Positions 9,631 through 19,014 are shown, numbered from the stretch's first letter. The stretch: 64,000 nt of DNA from Alkalimonas mucilaginosa (GCF_036327005.1 NZ_JAUGZK010000004.1:352660-416659); one strand, 5' to 3'. A program made the numbers and translations. Notes: generated from the letters alone by a model not told the origin.

Positions 9631-10335
9631 TTATAATATCAACAACTCGAGGTCTTTTCGAGTATATTTTTCAGTAATGTGATTGCCAACATGTGTAATA
9701 TTGTCATGGTAGAATCTTACTTGCCCTTTGTTATTCTTAACAAGCAGATCTACTCGAATTTGACTGCCAAACTTCAGTTTAAGTTCACGGATCACTTCTT
9801 GCGCAGAAAAAAATTGATCAATGAAGGTGGCGGCTTGTATTTTCCTTCCTTCCAGACTTTCCCTGGCTTTAACAAACTCCCATGCTAGCTCTGGCCTTTG
9901 ATAAACAAATAAAATGAGAACAGGGCGATTTTTGTCTAACGAACGAGCTATATTTTTTTCGGCAACAGTATAACTCGCCAAAGTTCCGTCCAGGAGGAAG
10001 GACTGACGATTTTTAAAAGCGTAATCCAATGCCCGCTCTACAATCAGTGACACAGCTGGTTAAAACAAGTAGGAATTATCACCAGTATAATTAGGAAAGT
10101 AATCGCGTAATTCATCTGGATCCAAGCGAATAACGTTTGTTGCATCGAGTGCTTCAAGAAAAGCTTTTGAAGCTTCTGTCTTGCCGGCACCAGGGGAGCC
10201 ACTCAGAAACACAGATACCGGCTGGCTTTCAGTTGGGTAGCGATCTTTACAGGTAAGCTCTCGGGCAAACCTGGTTCGGTTAGCTTTTGCAAACAGGATT
10301 GCTTCTGCTATGAGTTGTTGATCCGAAATTGTCAT
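9631..10335 (-). pseudogene. Zeta-toxin/AAA-type kinase, interrupted by an in-frame stop codon
   Basis: The frame encodes a 234-codon P-loop kinase of zeta-toxin type. Zeta toxins phosphorylate UDP-N-acetylglucosamine and poison cell-wall synthesis. Walker A (GSPGAGKT) is at residues 46-53, followed by RLDPDELRDYFP, where zeta toxins carry the catalytic Asp. At codon 92 (10060-10062) there is a TAA where the family expects Gln, so one C-to-T change (CAA to TAA) explains it. The reading frame is otherwise intact: the same frame continues with VSLIVERALDYAF and FLLDGTLASY to the stop at 9631. A GTG at 10053 could restart translation, but that product would lack the P-loop. The ATG at 10335 overlaps the cca stop (ATGA), suggesting translational coupling. 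Confidence 0.75.
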
Positions 10336-11588
10336 GATTGTATTCGAACTACTGCTTGAATCGCCTCTAACCGTGCCTGCTGCAGTGCTTGCTTGATGGC
10401 ATCGCCTTTCATACCTGGCTGAATCAAAGCTTTGACATCAACGGCCTGAGCCGCGGCAGCGAGTTTCGGTAACAACTGCTCGGCCGGGTACTCGGCCTTT
10501 TCAAAGCCGGTACGGCCGCGCAAATCGGCGATGCAGCAGCGGATAATGGCATCCAGCCGCTCGGGTTTGCGCCACAGATCAATGCCATCGAACAGTTTTA
10601 ACACGGTGTTGGCTTTAAGCTCGGCTGCCCGGTGGATCAGTTGATGGTACTGGCAGACCAAGAGCGCGAGATCCCGGCAATCGTTCGGCACTTTTAAACG
10701 CTGACACAGCTGACGAATCAGCGGCAAACCGGTGTGCTCATGACCATGATGCGAGGGCCAGTGCTCTGGTGGGCTAACGCCTTTACCCAAATCATGCACC
10801 AGGGCAGCAAAACGAATATCAATGCGCTCTGATAGCTGCGCTGCTTGCTGTAATACCAGCAGCGTATGCACGCCGGTATCAATTTCCGGGTGCCATTTAG
10901 CTGGCTGGGGGACGCCCCAAAGCACATCGAGTTCCGGCATCAGTTGTTTTAGAGCGCCACAGCGCCTCAGCAGCTCAATAAAGGCTTCCGGGTGCTGGGT
11001 GCTCAGCGCTTTACTGAGTTCCTGCCAGACCCGCTCTGCGCTTAATGCCTGCAGCTCACCGCTGTCACTCAGTTGCTGCATCAGGGCAAGGGTGTCGTCG
11101 GCCACCTGAAAACCGAGGTGGTAGTAGCGGGCATAAAAACGGGCCACTCGCAGCACCCGCAATGGATCTTCGGCAAAAGCCGGCGAGACATGGCGCAGCA
11201 GCCGTGCTTTCAGATCTGCCACACCGCCATAAGGGTCGACCAGACTGCCGTCTTCGGCTTTGGCGATGGCATTGATGGTCAGATCGCGCCGGGCTAAATC
11301 CTGCTCCAGCGTCACATCGGGTGCGGCGTAAGTGACAAAACCAGTGTAGCCCGAGCCTTGCTTGCGCTCAGTACGGGCCAGTGCATACTCTTCTTTGGTT
11401 TTCGGGTGCAAAAAAACCGGGAAATCTTTGCCAACTTGTTGGTAGCCTAAATCAAGCAGTTGCTGCGGATGCGCGCCCACCACCACCCAATCCCGCTCGT
11501 GAAAGGGATAACCAAGCAGCTCATCGCGAACTGCACCGCCAACAAGATAGATCTGCACAGGCTTTTCCAACGTCGCTTTTTTTGCCAT
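10332..11588 (-). CDS. cca: Multifunctional CCA-adding tRNA nucleotidyltransferase
   Basis: Cca adds or repairs the 3'-CCA of tRNAs. The 418-residue protein shows the class II nucleotidyltransferase head: LVGGAVRDELLG near residue 15, the acid motif RDWVVVG, RRDLTINAIA and PLRVLRVARFYARY. A C-terminal HD domain (ALVHDLGKG) marks the gammaproteobacterial form that also has phosphatase/phosphodiesterase activity. The ATG at 11588 is chosen over an in-frame codon 84 nt upstream because similarity starts only there. It has about eight residues before the usual MQIYLVGG start. Its last four bases overlap the start of the zeta-toxin-like gene, and its start is 47 bp from the divergent ATPase gene. 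Confidence 0.97.
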   Translation of the reverse strand: MAKKATLEKPVQIYLVGGAVRDELLGYPFHERDWVVVGAHPQQLLDLGYQQVGKDFPVFLHPKTKEEYALARTERKQGSGYTGFVTYAAPDVTLEQDLARRDLTINAIAKAEDGSLVDPYGGVADLKARLLRHVSPAFAEDPLRVLRVARFYARYYHLGFQVADDTLALMQQLSDSGELQALSAERVWQELSKALSTQHPEAFIELLRRCGALKQLMPELDVLWGVPQPAKWHPEIDTGVHTLLVLQQAAQLSERIDIRFAALVHDLGKGVSPPEHWPSHHGHEHTGLPLIRQLCQRLKVPNDCRDLALLVCQYHQLIHRAAELKANTVLKLFDGIDLWRKPERLDAIIRCCIADLRGRTGFEKAEYPAEQLLPKLAAAAQAVDVKALIQPGMKGDAIKQALQQARLEAIQAVVRIQS

Positions 11589-11635
11589 TATACCCAACCA
11601 CTGAAATTTTTCAGCGATTAGCACAGGAAGCGCGC

Positions 11636-12550
11636 ATGTACACCGGCTTTTTTGGCCTGCACAGCCAGCCATTTTCGATTGCTCCGAACCCGGATTTTCT
11701 GTATCTGAGCGGACGTCACGCTGAAGCCCTGGCGCATTTACGCTATGGCCTCGGCGATGCCGGCGGTTTTGTCTTGCTTACGGGCGAGGTGGGTACCGGT
11801 AAAACCACGGTATCGCGGGCTTTACTGCAGGAACTGGACGAGCAGACTGAGCTGGCTTTTATTTTGAATCCCACCCTGTCAGAGCTGGAACTTTTAGCCA
11901 CCATTTGCGACGAATTACGCATTCGTTACAAAAAATCCGATGCCAGCCTGAAATTACTGGGCGATAAAATTAAAAATCGCTTGCTGAAAAACCATCAGCA
12001 GGGCAAACAAACCTTGCTTATTATCGATGAAGCGCAGCACTTGCAGCCAGTGGTGCTGGAGCAACTGCGCCTACTGACCAATCTGGAGACCAACAGCCGT
12101 AAATTGCTGCAGGTGATTTTAATTGGCCAACCCGAGTTGCAGCAATTATTGCAGCGTTCTGACTTACGGCAGCTGGCGCAGCGCATCACGGCACGGTACC
12201 ATCTGATGCCATTGACTGAAGCAGAAGTGCAGCAGTATTTAAGCTACCGGTTAAAGGTCGCCGGTTCCGAGCGGCCGGTATTTGAGCCGGGTGCAATTCG
12301 CCAGTTGTATCAGCGCAGTCAGGGCATCCCGCGCTTATTGAACCTGCTGGCCGACAGGGCCATGTTGGCAGCCTTTGCCCGCCAGAAACCACTGGTAGGC
12401 AAAGCGGAAGTGCAGCAGGCCGCCAAAGAAATTTTACCGGCCAGTACTGGCCAAGCTCAGGCAATGCGGCCTGCGCTCTGGCTTTGGTTGCTGGCGTTGG
12501 TGCCGCTGATGGCAGGTCTTGGTTTTGTTTTAGCCCGTGTTTTGGGTTAA
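11636..12550 (+). CDS. GspA/ExeA-like AAA ATPase
   Basis: This 304-residue protein begins with the family signature MYTGFFGLHSQPFSIAPNP. It has Walker A (GEVGTGKT) at 50-57, Walker B (LLIIDEAQHL) at 127-136, an AAA lid region, and one transmembrane helix at about 280-303. It resembles Aeromonas ExeA, the ATPase that with ExeB helps assemble the type II secretin through peptidoglycan, and also MshM of MSHA pili. Unlike ExeA it ends just after the membrane helix, so the periplasmic peptidoglycan-binding domain is absent. ATG 11636 is preceded by AGGAAG. The next gene is a GspB protein, which favours the GspA reading over MshM. Confidence 0.85.
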   Translation: MYTGFFGLHSQPFSIAPNPDFLYLSGRHAEALAHLRYGLGDAGGFVLLTGEVGTGKTTVSRALLQELDEQTELAFILNPTLSELELLATICDELRIRYKKSDASLKLLGDKIKNRLLKNHQQGKQTLLIIDEAQHLQPVVLEQLRLLTNLETNSRKLLQVILIGQPELQQLLQRSDLRQLAQRITARYHLMPLTEAEVQQYLSYRLKVAGSERPVFEPGAIRQLYQRSQGIPRLLNLLADRAMLAAFARQKPLVGKAEVQQAAKEILPASTGQAQAMRPALWLWLLALVPLMAGLGFVLARVLG

Positions 12551-12640
12551 GTGGCTTGGGTATAGTATTGTGCCAACCAGAAACAGCGTTTTGGGTTGGC
12601 AACTTGCAAGACAAAGCGAACAGCTTTGCAGGAGTAGCAC

Positions 12641-13396
12641 ATGTCCATTTTGATGGATGCATTAAAACAGCAACAAAACATGACAACCAGTTCGACACCT
12701 GGTAGTCGGGTTGCACCTTTTTGGCTGGGGGTGCTGGCTGGCGCAGCTATTCTTAGTTTGGCACTGGCCGCAGGATACTGGCTTGGAACGCAACAAGGAG
12801 GGGCTGCGACAGAGCCTGCCAGGCAAGCTGAGCCGGTGGCTGTTTCCAGCCAGCAACAGATTTTGGCCGCTTTATCCGAAGTGCCTTCAGCCGATGCCAA
12901 TGGATCTTCTGCTGTGGAGCCTGCTGTTGTAGCAGAGCGCACTGCGACCACAGTAGCTGAGCCCACAGAGCCTGAGCCTGCGATTATTGCCGCTGAGCCG
13001 CAGTCGCGTCCTGCCCGTGCGGCTTTACCGTCACTGGATGAACTAGAGGTAACCGAGGTATCGGCAGAGTTACAACAGCGTTTTTCACAGGTAGTGGATG
13101 AACTTGAACAGGCCGGACAGCGTCGTGAGCAGGTTAGGGTGCACGATGCACCGGCACGTACTATTTCAGAACTACCTCCCCAGTTATTGCAGCAGCTGCC
13201 GCCGATGCGTTTCGAAGCCCATGTATTTGCCAGCGTTCCTTCGCGGCGCTGGGTAAAGGTCAATGGCCGCACTTTACAACAGGGCCAGTGGCTTAGTACC
13301 GATATTCAATTGGTGGAAATTTATCCGAATCATGTGGTGTTGCGCTATCGTCAGCAGGAGTTCAGTATGCCGGCGCTGGCTGAGTGGCCCAATTGA
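12641..13396 (+). CDS. gspB: Type II secretion system assembly protein GspB
   Basis: This is a 251-residue inner-membrane protein of ExeB/GspB type. It has a short cytoplasmic N-terminus (MSILMDALKQQQN), a transmembrane helix at about 27-49 ending in GYWLG, a long Ala/Glu/Pro-rich linker and a C-terminal periplasmic GspB domain (MRFEAHVFASVPSRRWVKVNG, then RYRQQEFSM). GspB works with GspA in placing the secretin GspD. ATG 12641 has AGGAG 6 nt upstream. It follows the GspA-like ATPase by 90 bp. No gspC-N genes are in this window, so the pair is separate from the main secretion operon, as in many Vibrio and Shewanella relatives. Confidence 0.88.
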   Translation: MSILMDALKQQQNMTTSSTPGSRVAPFWLGVLAGAAILSLALAAGYWLGTQQGGAATEPARQAEPVAVSSQQQILAALSEVPSADANGSSAVEPAVVAERTATTVAEPTEPEPAIIAAEPQSRPARAALPSLDELEVTEVSAELQQRFSQVVDELEQAGQRREQVRVHDAPARTISELPPQLLQQLPPMRFEAHVFASVPSRRWVKVNGRTLQQGQWLSTDIQLVEIYPNHVVLRYRQQEFSMPALAEWPN

Positions 13397-13397
13397 A

Positions 13398-14540
13398 TCA
13401 GAGGTAATTACTGGCTTGCAAGCCGTATTGCTCCAGATCTACACAGTAATCAATGTGCTCTTCCATGTGCCTGGCGAGGTCAATAATTTTGCTTGGTAAA
13501 TGATGCTGATGTTGGCTGTGGTAGAACACCTTTACTTTTGGCTGAGTCGGTTTTTTAGGGTTATTTTCCAGCACCAGCGCCAGCTTACCACTATGAAGCT
13601 TCACCACACTGCCCGGCGGATATATGCCAATGCAGCGAATAAAGCGTTGGGTTAATTCGCTGTCGAGCTGCTCTGGCGTTTTCTCAAGGAGTTTTTTGCT
13701 GGCTAATTGCGGATTGATTGGCTTTTTGCCCGCAGGGTGTGACAGATTGTCGTAATGGTTGACAATAGCCAGCATGCGGGCACCTAAACTAATTTGGTTG
13801 TTTTTCAACCCTTTGGGGGCGCCACTACCGTCAAGATAGGCACAGTGCTGAGCAATCCATAGCGATACTTCTGCTGGTAAGCGATTGAGTGGTGCCAGCA
13901 GTTTCAGGCTGGTCTGGATGGCATCGGCATCACTGGTTGTTTCGCCAAGCGTTACTTTTCCCACATCATGCAACAACGCAGCCATAATCAAATCCTGCAC
14001 TTTACCTTTTGATAGCTGCAGTTGTTGACCAAATGCCGCCATATAAACCGCACAATTAATGGCATGTTGCAGCAGTTGGTCACTGCTTTGAGCGATGCGG
14101 CTTAAGCACAGCAATACATCCTGATTGCGGCTGACTGAGTCGGCCAGCCCGCAACTGACTTCCTGAACCAGTTCGAGATCGATAGGCTGCTGGCGGCGAC
14201 AGCTATCAAATAGACGGCTTTGTTTGCGCTGCAATTGTTGCCAGGCGCGCTCTGCTTTAGGCAACTCTGCAGAGAAATCGGCCCGCCCCCCCTGCGGATA
14301 TTCGGAGGACTCACTGGTATCACTATCGTCAGATTGTCCGGATCCTGGCCGCAGGCTGAGATCGGCCAAATCCGGATCGATCCAAAGGCGTTGCACCCCT
14401 TTTTTACGGAGCAGCTCAATGGTTTTTTGGCTACGCACCAAACCGGCTTCTTTGATGAGCACATCGCCAGTTTGCTGACTAACGCGCACCACAAAGTCAC
14501 CGGGTTGTAACTGTTGCAGAGATACTTCCTGTAATGCCAT
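13398..14540 (-). CDS. HD-GYP domain protein with degenerate signature
   Basis: This 380-residue cytoplasmic protein has an N-terminal DUF3391-like segment (residues 1-60, FVVRVSQQTGDVLIKEAGLV), a low-complexity Asp/Ser stretch near 66-80, and an HD-GYP domain from about 150. HD-GYP proteins usually hydrolyse cyclic di-GMP. HD is kept at 191-192 (HDVGK), but the usual HHE is HCA at 232-234 and GYP is GAP at 240-242. Several metal ligands are therefore changed, and catalytic activity is doubtful; a binding or regulatory role is possible. Its stop lies one base from the convergent gspB stop. Confidence 0.85.
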   Translation of the reverse strand: MALQEVSLQQLQPGDFVVRVSQQTGDVLIKEAGLVRSQKTIELLRKKGVQRLWIDPDLADLSLRPGSGQSDDSDTSESSEYPQGGRADFSAELPKAERAWQQLQRKQSRLFDSCRRQQPIDLELVQEVSCGLADSVSRNQDVLLCLSRIAQSSDQLLQHAINCAVYMAAFGQQLQLSKGKVQDLIMAALLHDVGKVTLGETTSDADAIQTSLKLLAPLNRLPAEVSLWIAQHCAYLDGSGAPKGLKNNQISLGARMLAIVNHYDNLSHPAGKKPINPQLASKKLLEKTPEQLDSELTQRFIRCIGIYPPGSVVKLHSGKLALVLENNPKKPTQPKVKVFYHSQHQHHLPSKIIDLARHMEEHIDYCVDLEQYGLQASNYL

Positions 14541-14610
14541 GGTTCCGGAGGTTCCTTAAACTACCTTACTACTGATTTATTGTAGCCTAGTAACCGGAAT
14601 TTAACAGCAG

Positions 14611-17600
14611 TTAGATGTTATCTGCCATAGTCATTAGCGATGCATTTCCTCCAGCCGCAGTGGTGTTTACTGTAATGGTTTTTTCTGTGACAAGTCGGTG
14701 CAGTAGACGGTGATCAGCCGGAGTGGTGATCAACGGCAGGATGGCTCCTTCACGGCTGGCAAGCAATTCAGCGGCCAATGGTTTGATGGCCGTACCGGAT
14801 TGCACGATAGCCCCAGCCAGTCCCGGTGCAGCCAATAAGGTGGTCATGCTGCTGAGCTTGATCACAGCCATCAAATGAACGGGCATACCCGCTTGCACCA
14901 GCGCTTTGACCACTGCTTCGGCTTCGGCCAGGTCTTGCTCTTCCACAGCGGTGATCACCGCATTACCCGCGGCAATGGCCGTCAGGGCGCTGAGCAGCCA
15001 GTGACTAAAATCAGCGGTGTCATCACGTAGCAAAGCCAGGGTGCCACGAGGTTCCAACCATAGGCTGTTGTGTTCACCGGTAGGGCCAGGCAGTTGGACG
15101 GGGTTTGCCAGCTCCTGTTCAATCAGTCGCAACTGACTGCGGGCGATGGAAATCACCTGTTCCAGATCCGGTTCCAGCTTAGCGACCACCGTATTGGAGG
15201 CCAGCGATGCCAGGAACTGACGCAGCACCGAGCTGCGCTGTACTATAGGCATTTGTTGCCAACTGGTTTGAGCGCTAGCGGCTGCCGGCATGGCATAGGC
15301 GACGGCACGGCTGGTGGTTTCTGCCAGCAGTTGTGAGCGCTTTTCTGCAGGCAGGGCTGCATCCTCAACTGCCAGGTTGTCTTTCACCAGTCGGGTTAGA
15401 TAGAAAGGGCCACCGGCTTTAGGGCCAGTGCCCGACAAACCGCAACCACCAAAAGGTTGTACGCCGACCACTGCGCCAATCATATTTCGGTTAACGTAAA
15501 TGTTGCCGGCTTTGATGGATTTGGCAACCCGCTCGGTGACCTCTTCAATCCGGCTGTGCACACCCATGGTTAAGCCATAGCCGGTGGCATTGATTTGTTC
15601 GATCACTTTATCTAGCTCTGGGCCTTTAAAGCGGATCACATGCACCACAGGGCCGAATACCTCCCGCTCCAGCAAGGTCAGATCGCTGATTTCATACAGA
15701 TGTGGCGCGAAGAAAAAGTGGCGATCGCCTTCCGGGATAGGACAGGCGTAATGCAGCGTGGCTTTATCGCTTAAGTACTGCACATGGCTGCTCAGGCGTT
15801 CATGCGCTTTGGCATCAATCACCGGGCCCAGATCGCTGGACAAATAGGCAGGATCACCCACGGTTAGCTCTTTCATGGCGCCAACCACCATCTCGATCAC
15901 CTGATCGGCAATATCTTCCTGCAGGAACAAGACCCGCAGTGCTGAACAGCGCTGGCCAGCACTCTGGAAGCCAGAGGCAATCACATCATCGACCACCTGC
16001 TCAGGCAAGGCGGTGGAGTCGACGATCATGCAGTTTTGACCACCGGTTTCGGCAATCAAAGGTACCGGCTCACCTTCACGTTCGGCTAATTTACGGGCAA
16101 TCCAGCAACCGGTTTCGGTCGAGCCGGTAAACATCACCGCCTGAATACGCTCATCCGGTACAATATGCTCACCAACCTGCCGGCCTGGAGCAATCACCAG
16201 CTCCACCACGCCTTCCGGTAAACCGCACTGCTTCATCAATTCGACAGTACGAATGGCTATCAGACTGGTTTGCTCGGCAGGCTTGGCCACCACCGTATTG
16301 CCGGTGACGATAGCTGCAGCCACCTGACCTAAGAAAATTGCCAGCGGGAAGTTCCAGGGGCTGATGCAAAGAACCACGCCGCGTGCTTCGCTATCCTCCG
16401 GTAACTCCTCAGCACGGGCTGCGTAATAACGGCAGAAATCTACGGCTTCACGCACTTCGGCAATGCTGTCTTGCAGGGTTTTACCGGCTTCTTTGATGCA
16501 AATTGCCAGCAGTTCGTCCTGATGAGCTTCCAGCGCATCCCCCACTTTACGCAGCAGGTTGGCCCGCACGGCCACCGGGGTTTGTGACCAGGTGGCAAAA
16601 GCTTGCTGGGTTTTGCTAAGAATGGCCTGCATCGCCTCTGCATCGGCGTACTGGATGTAGCCAATCACTTCATCCAGATTGGCCGGATTGGTCACCGGCT
16701 GGCCATTCGCTGGCTGTTCCAGCTTGGCAATGAGGCTCAGCCAGGACTCCATCGCTTGCTTGATGGGGATCAACTGATCGCAATCGCTGATATCAGTGCC
16801 GCGTGAGTTTAACCGCTCAGCACCATAGACATCGGCGGGCAATGGGATCTGGCGGTTGCGTTTTTGCCGCCAGTTGCGCACGGTTTCTACCGGATCGGCC
16901 AGCAGGCTTTCCACCGGGATGGTCTCATCAATGATATTGTTCACAAAGGAGCTGTTGGCACCGTTTTCTAATAAACGACGAACCAGATAGGCCAGCAAGT
17001 CGGCATGTTCACCCACGGGCGCATAAATGCGACAAGGCACCTTATCAGCACTGACCACCTGATCGTACAGGGCATCCCCCATGCCGTGCAATCGCTGGAA
17101 CTCAAAACCGCTGCGATCCGGTGCCATTTCCAAAATGGTGGCTACGGTGTAGGCGTTATGAGTAGCAAACTGTGGGTAGATGGTATCGCGATAGGCCAGC
17201 AGTTTTTTGGCACAGGCCTGGTACGACACATCGGTAGATGGTTTGCGGCTAAAGACAGGGAAGTCGTGCAAGCCTTCTACCTGACTTAGTTTGATTTCAG
17301 TATCCCAGTAGGCGCCTTTCACCAGTCGGACCATCATTTTTCGGCCAACGCTCTCTGTCAGCTCACGCAACCAGTCAATCACATGAATGGCGCGTTTTTG
17401 GTAGGCCTGCACCGCCAGACCAAAGCCTTCCCAGCCGTCCAGCGCCGGATCACTGAATACGGCTTCGATAATATCGAGCGATAGATCCAGTCGGTCGGCT
17501 TCTTCGGCATCAACGGTAAAACCAATATTGTACTGTTTGGCGGCTACGGCCAGTTGTTTCAGGCGTGGGATCAACTCGGTCAGTACCCGATCACGCTGAG

Positions 17601-18381
17601 CGAATTTGTAGCGCGGATGAATGGCTGACAACTTAACCGAGATACCCGGGCTTTTAAAGGGGCCTTTGCCAACTGCGGCTTTACCTATGGTGTCAATCGC
17701 CGTGAGATAGCTTTGGAAATACCGCTCAGCATCGGCCATAGTACGGGCGCCTTCGCCGAGCATATCGTAGGAGTAGGTATAGCCGCGCTTCTCCTGTTCT
17801 TTCGCGCGCTCTATTGCGCTTGCGATGGTGGTACCCATCACAAACTGAGTGCCCATGATTTGCATGGCGTAGCGGACAGCCTGACGAATGACCGGCTCAC
17901 CCAGCCGGCCACAGGTACGCTTTAACAAACCAAATTGCTGGGCTTTGCGTTCATCGCTGTAGTTGACCATCTTACCGGTCATCAGCAGACCCCAGGCTGA
18001 GACATTGACAAAAATGGAGGAGCTGTTGCCAAGATGTGAGCTCCAGTTGCCTTTGGACAACTTATCACGGATCAGCCGGTCCATGGTGTTGTTGTCAGGC
18101 ACCCGCAGCAGGGCTTCGGCCAGACACATCAGCACCAGTCCTTCTTCAGTCGAGAGCGAGAACTCATTCAGCAGTGCATCGACACCGCCTTTACCTGTTT
18201 GGGCTTTACGGATGGCCAGCACCATCTGGCGTGCCCGTTCCCAGGCGCGGCTGCGGGCGTTGTTGCCAATATCGGCTTGTGGCAGCAAAAACTCCAGCAC
18301 CTGATCTTCATCGGCACGGTAGAAGTCACGAATGTGTTGGCGCAGAGGATTGGTCGCCTCCAGTGAGTCACGAAATAACAT
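14611..18381 (-). CDS. putA: Bifunctional proline dehydrogenase/L-glutamate gamma-semialdehyde dehydrogenase
   Basis: PutA oxidises proline to glutamate in two steps, passing electrons to quinone and NAD+. The 1256-residue protein has the PRODH barrel in the first 500 residues (FTVDAEEADRLDLSLD, RLVKGAYWDTEIK) and the aldehyde dehydrogenase after about 570, with AETGGQN and catalytic Cys near 812 (AGQRCSALR). A further C-terminal ALDH-like domain follows. It lacks the ribbon-helix-helix DNA-binding domain of E. coli PutA: residue 10 already aligns with sequence beyond that domain, so it cannot autoregulate in that way. ATG 18381 is preceded by GGGAG 7 nt upstream; a TTG one codon earlier is less likely. 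An Lrp-type regulator is divergent. Confidence 0.97.
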   Translation of the reverse strand: MLFRDSLEATNPLRQHIRDFYRADEDQVLEFLLPQADIGNNARSRAWERARQMVLAIRKAQTGKGGVDALLNEFSLSTEEGLVLMCLAEALLRVPDNNTMDRLIRDKLSKGNWSSHLGNSSSIFVNVSAWGLLMTGKMVNYSDERKAQQFGLLKRTCGRLGEPVIRQAVRYAMQIMGTQFVMGTTIASAIERAKEQEKRGYTYSYDMLGEGARTMADAERYFQSYLTAIDTIGKAAVGKGPFKSPGISVKLSAIHPRYKFAQRDRVLTELIPRLKQLAVAAKQYNIGFTVDAEEADRLDLSLDIIEAVFSDPALDGWEGFGLAVQAYQKRAIHVIDWLRELTESVGRKMMVRLVKGAYWDTEIKLSQVEGLHDFPVFSRKPSTDVSYQACAKKLLAYRDTIYPQFATHNAYTVATILEMAPDRSGFEFQRLHGMGDALYDQVVSADKVPCRIYAPVGEHADLLAYLVRRLLENGANSSFVNNIIDETIPVESLLADPVETVRNWRQKRNRQIPLPADVYGAERLNSRGTDISDCDQLIPIKQAMESWLSLIAKLEQPANGQPVTNPANLDEVIGYIQYADAEAMQAILSKTQQAFATWSQTPVAVRANLLRKVGDALEAHQDELLAICIKEAGKTLQDSIAEVREAVDFCRYYAARAEELPEDSEARGVVLCISPWNFPLAIFLGQVAAAIVTGNTVVAKPAEQTSLIAIRTVELMKQCGLPEGVVELVIAPGRQVGEHIVPDERIQAVMFTGSTETGCWIARKLAEREGEPVPLIAETGGQNCMIVDSTALPEQVVDDVIASGFQSAGQRCSALRVLFLQEDIADQVIEMVVGAMKELTVGDPAYLSSDLGPVIDAKAHERLSSHVQYLSDKATLHYACPIPEGDRHFFFAPHLYEISDLTLLEREVFGPVVHVIRFKGPELDKVIEQINATGYGLTMGVHSRIEEVTERVAKSIKAGNIYVNRNMIGAVVGVQPFGGCGLSGTGPKAGGPFYLTRLVKDNLAVEDAALPAEKRSQLLAETTSRAVAYAMPAAASAQTSWQQMPIVQRSSVLRQFLASLASNTVVAKLEPDLEQVISIARSQLRLIEQELANPVQLPGPTGEHNSLWLEPRGTLALLRDDTADFSHWLLSALTAIAAGNAVITAVEEQDLAEAEAVVKALVQAGMPVHLMAVIKLSSMTTLLAAPGLAGAIVQSGTAIKPLAAELLASREGAILPLITTPADHRLLHRLVTEKTITVNTTAAGGNASLMTMADNI

Positions 18382-18450
18382 CAACAGCTCCCGCTAAAAC
18401 CCAGTTCAAGTAGGATGCGCATTTTAGGAAAAAGTTGACCAAATAGGGTG

Positions 18451-18479
18451 GTTTATTTTGCGGTTAAACCGGATATAAT
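18451..18479 (+). promoter_or_regulatory. Promoter in the putA/lrp-type divergent region
   Basis: A perfect TATAAT at 18474-18479 lies 47 bp before the ATG of the Lrp-type gene, with GTTTAT at 18451-18456 as a poor -35 at a spacing of 17. The 144-bp region between the two start codons is the only room for control of both genes. Confidence 0.45.
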
Positions 18480-18525
18480 TCGGCGAAATTGCCCAATCAC
18501 CCAAAAAAATACTGTGAGCCCTGCC

Positions 18526-19011
18526 ATGGTGAAAGTCCGGCCTCTTGATCGTATTGATATGAATATCCTGGAAACGCTGCAGCGGGAAGGGCGCATTTCC
18601 AATGTAGAACTGGCACGGCGGGTGAATTTAAGTGCCAGCCCGTGTATTGACCGGGTAAAGCGTCTGGAGCAGGAAGGTTATATAGAGCGTTATGGGGCCC
18701 AGCTCAATGCCAGCCGGCTTGGCTTTGGTACCACAGTTTTTATTCAAATCACGCTGGATAATACCACCAGTGATGTGTTTGATCGTTTCAAAGAGGATGT
18801 GTTAAAGATCCCCCATGTGGTGGAGTGCCATATGGTAGCCGGTGGCTTTGACTATTTGCTGAAACTACGGCTACCGAATATGGATGCCTATCGCATTATT
18901 CTGGCCGAAATTGTGGATTTACCTGGCGTCATTAAAAACCATACCTATGTAGTGATTGAGCAGGTAAAAAAAGACGAAGGGTTGCCGCTGAAAGCCAACG
19001 AGCAGTTGTAA
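18526..19011 (+). CDS. Lrp/AsnC family transcriptional regulator, probable regulator of putA
   Basis: This 161-residue regulator has an N-terminal winged HTH (LDRIDMNILETLQREGRISN, then VNLSASPCIDRVKRLEQEGYI) and a C-terminal RAM ligand-binding domain (HVVECHMVAGGFDYLLKLR). It is divergent from putA with 144 bp between starts. Lrp-type PutR proteins control putA in alphaproteobacteria, and PutA here lacks its own DNA-binding domain, so a proline-responsive role is a reasonable inference. ATG 18526 is used because the upstream 26 codons from 18448 overlap the promoter region and are not conserved. An inverted repeat follows the stop. Confidence 0.92.
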   Translation: MVKVRPLDRIDMNILETLQREGRISNVELARRVNLSASPCIDRVKRLEQEGYIERYGAQLNASRLGFGTTVFIQITLDNTTSDVFDRFKEDVLKIPHVVECHMVAGGFDYLLKLRLPNMDAYRIILAEIVDLPGVIKNHTYVVIEQVKKDEGLPLKANEQL

Positions 19012-19014
19012 ACT

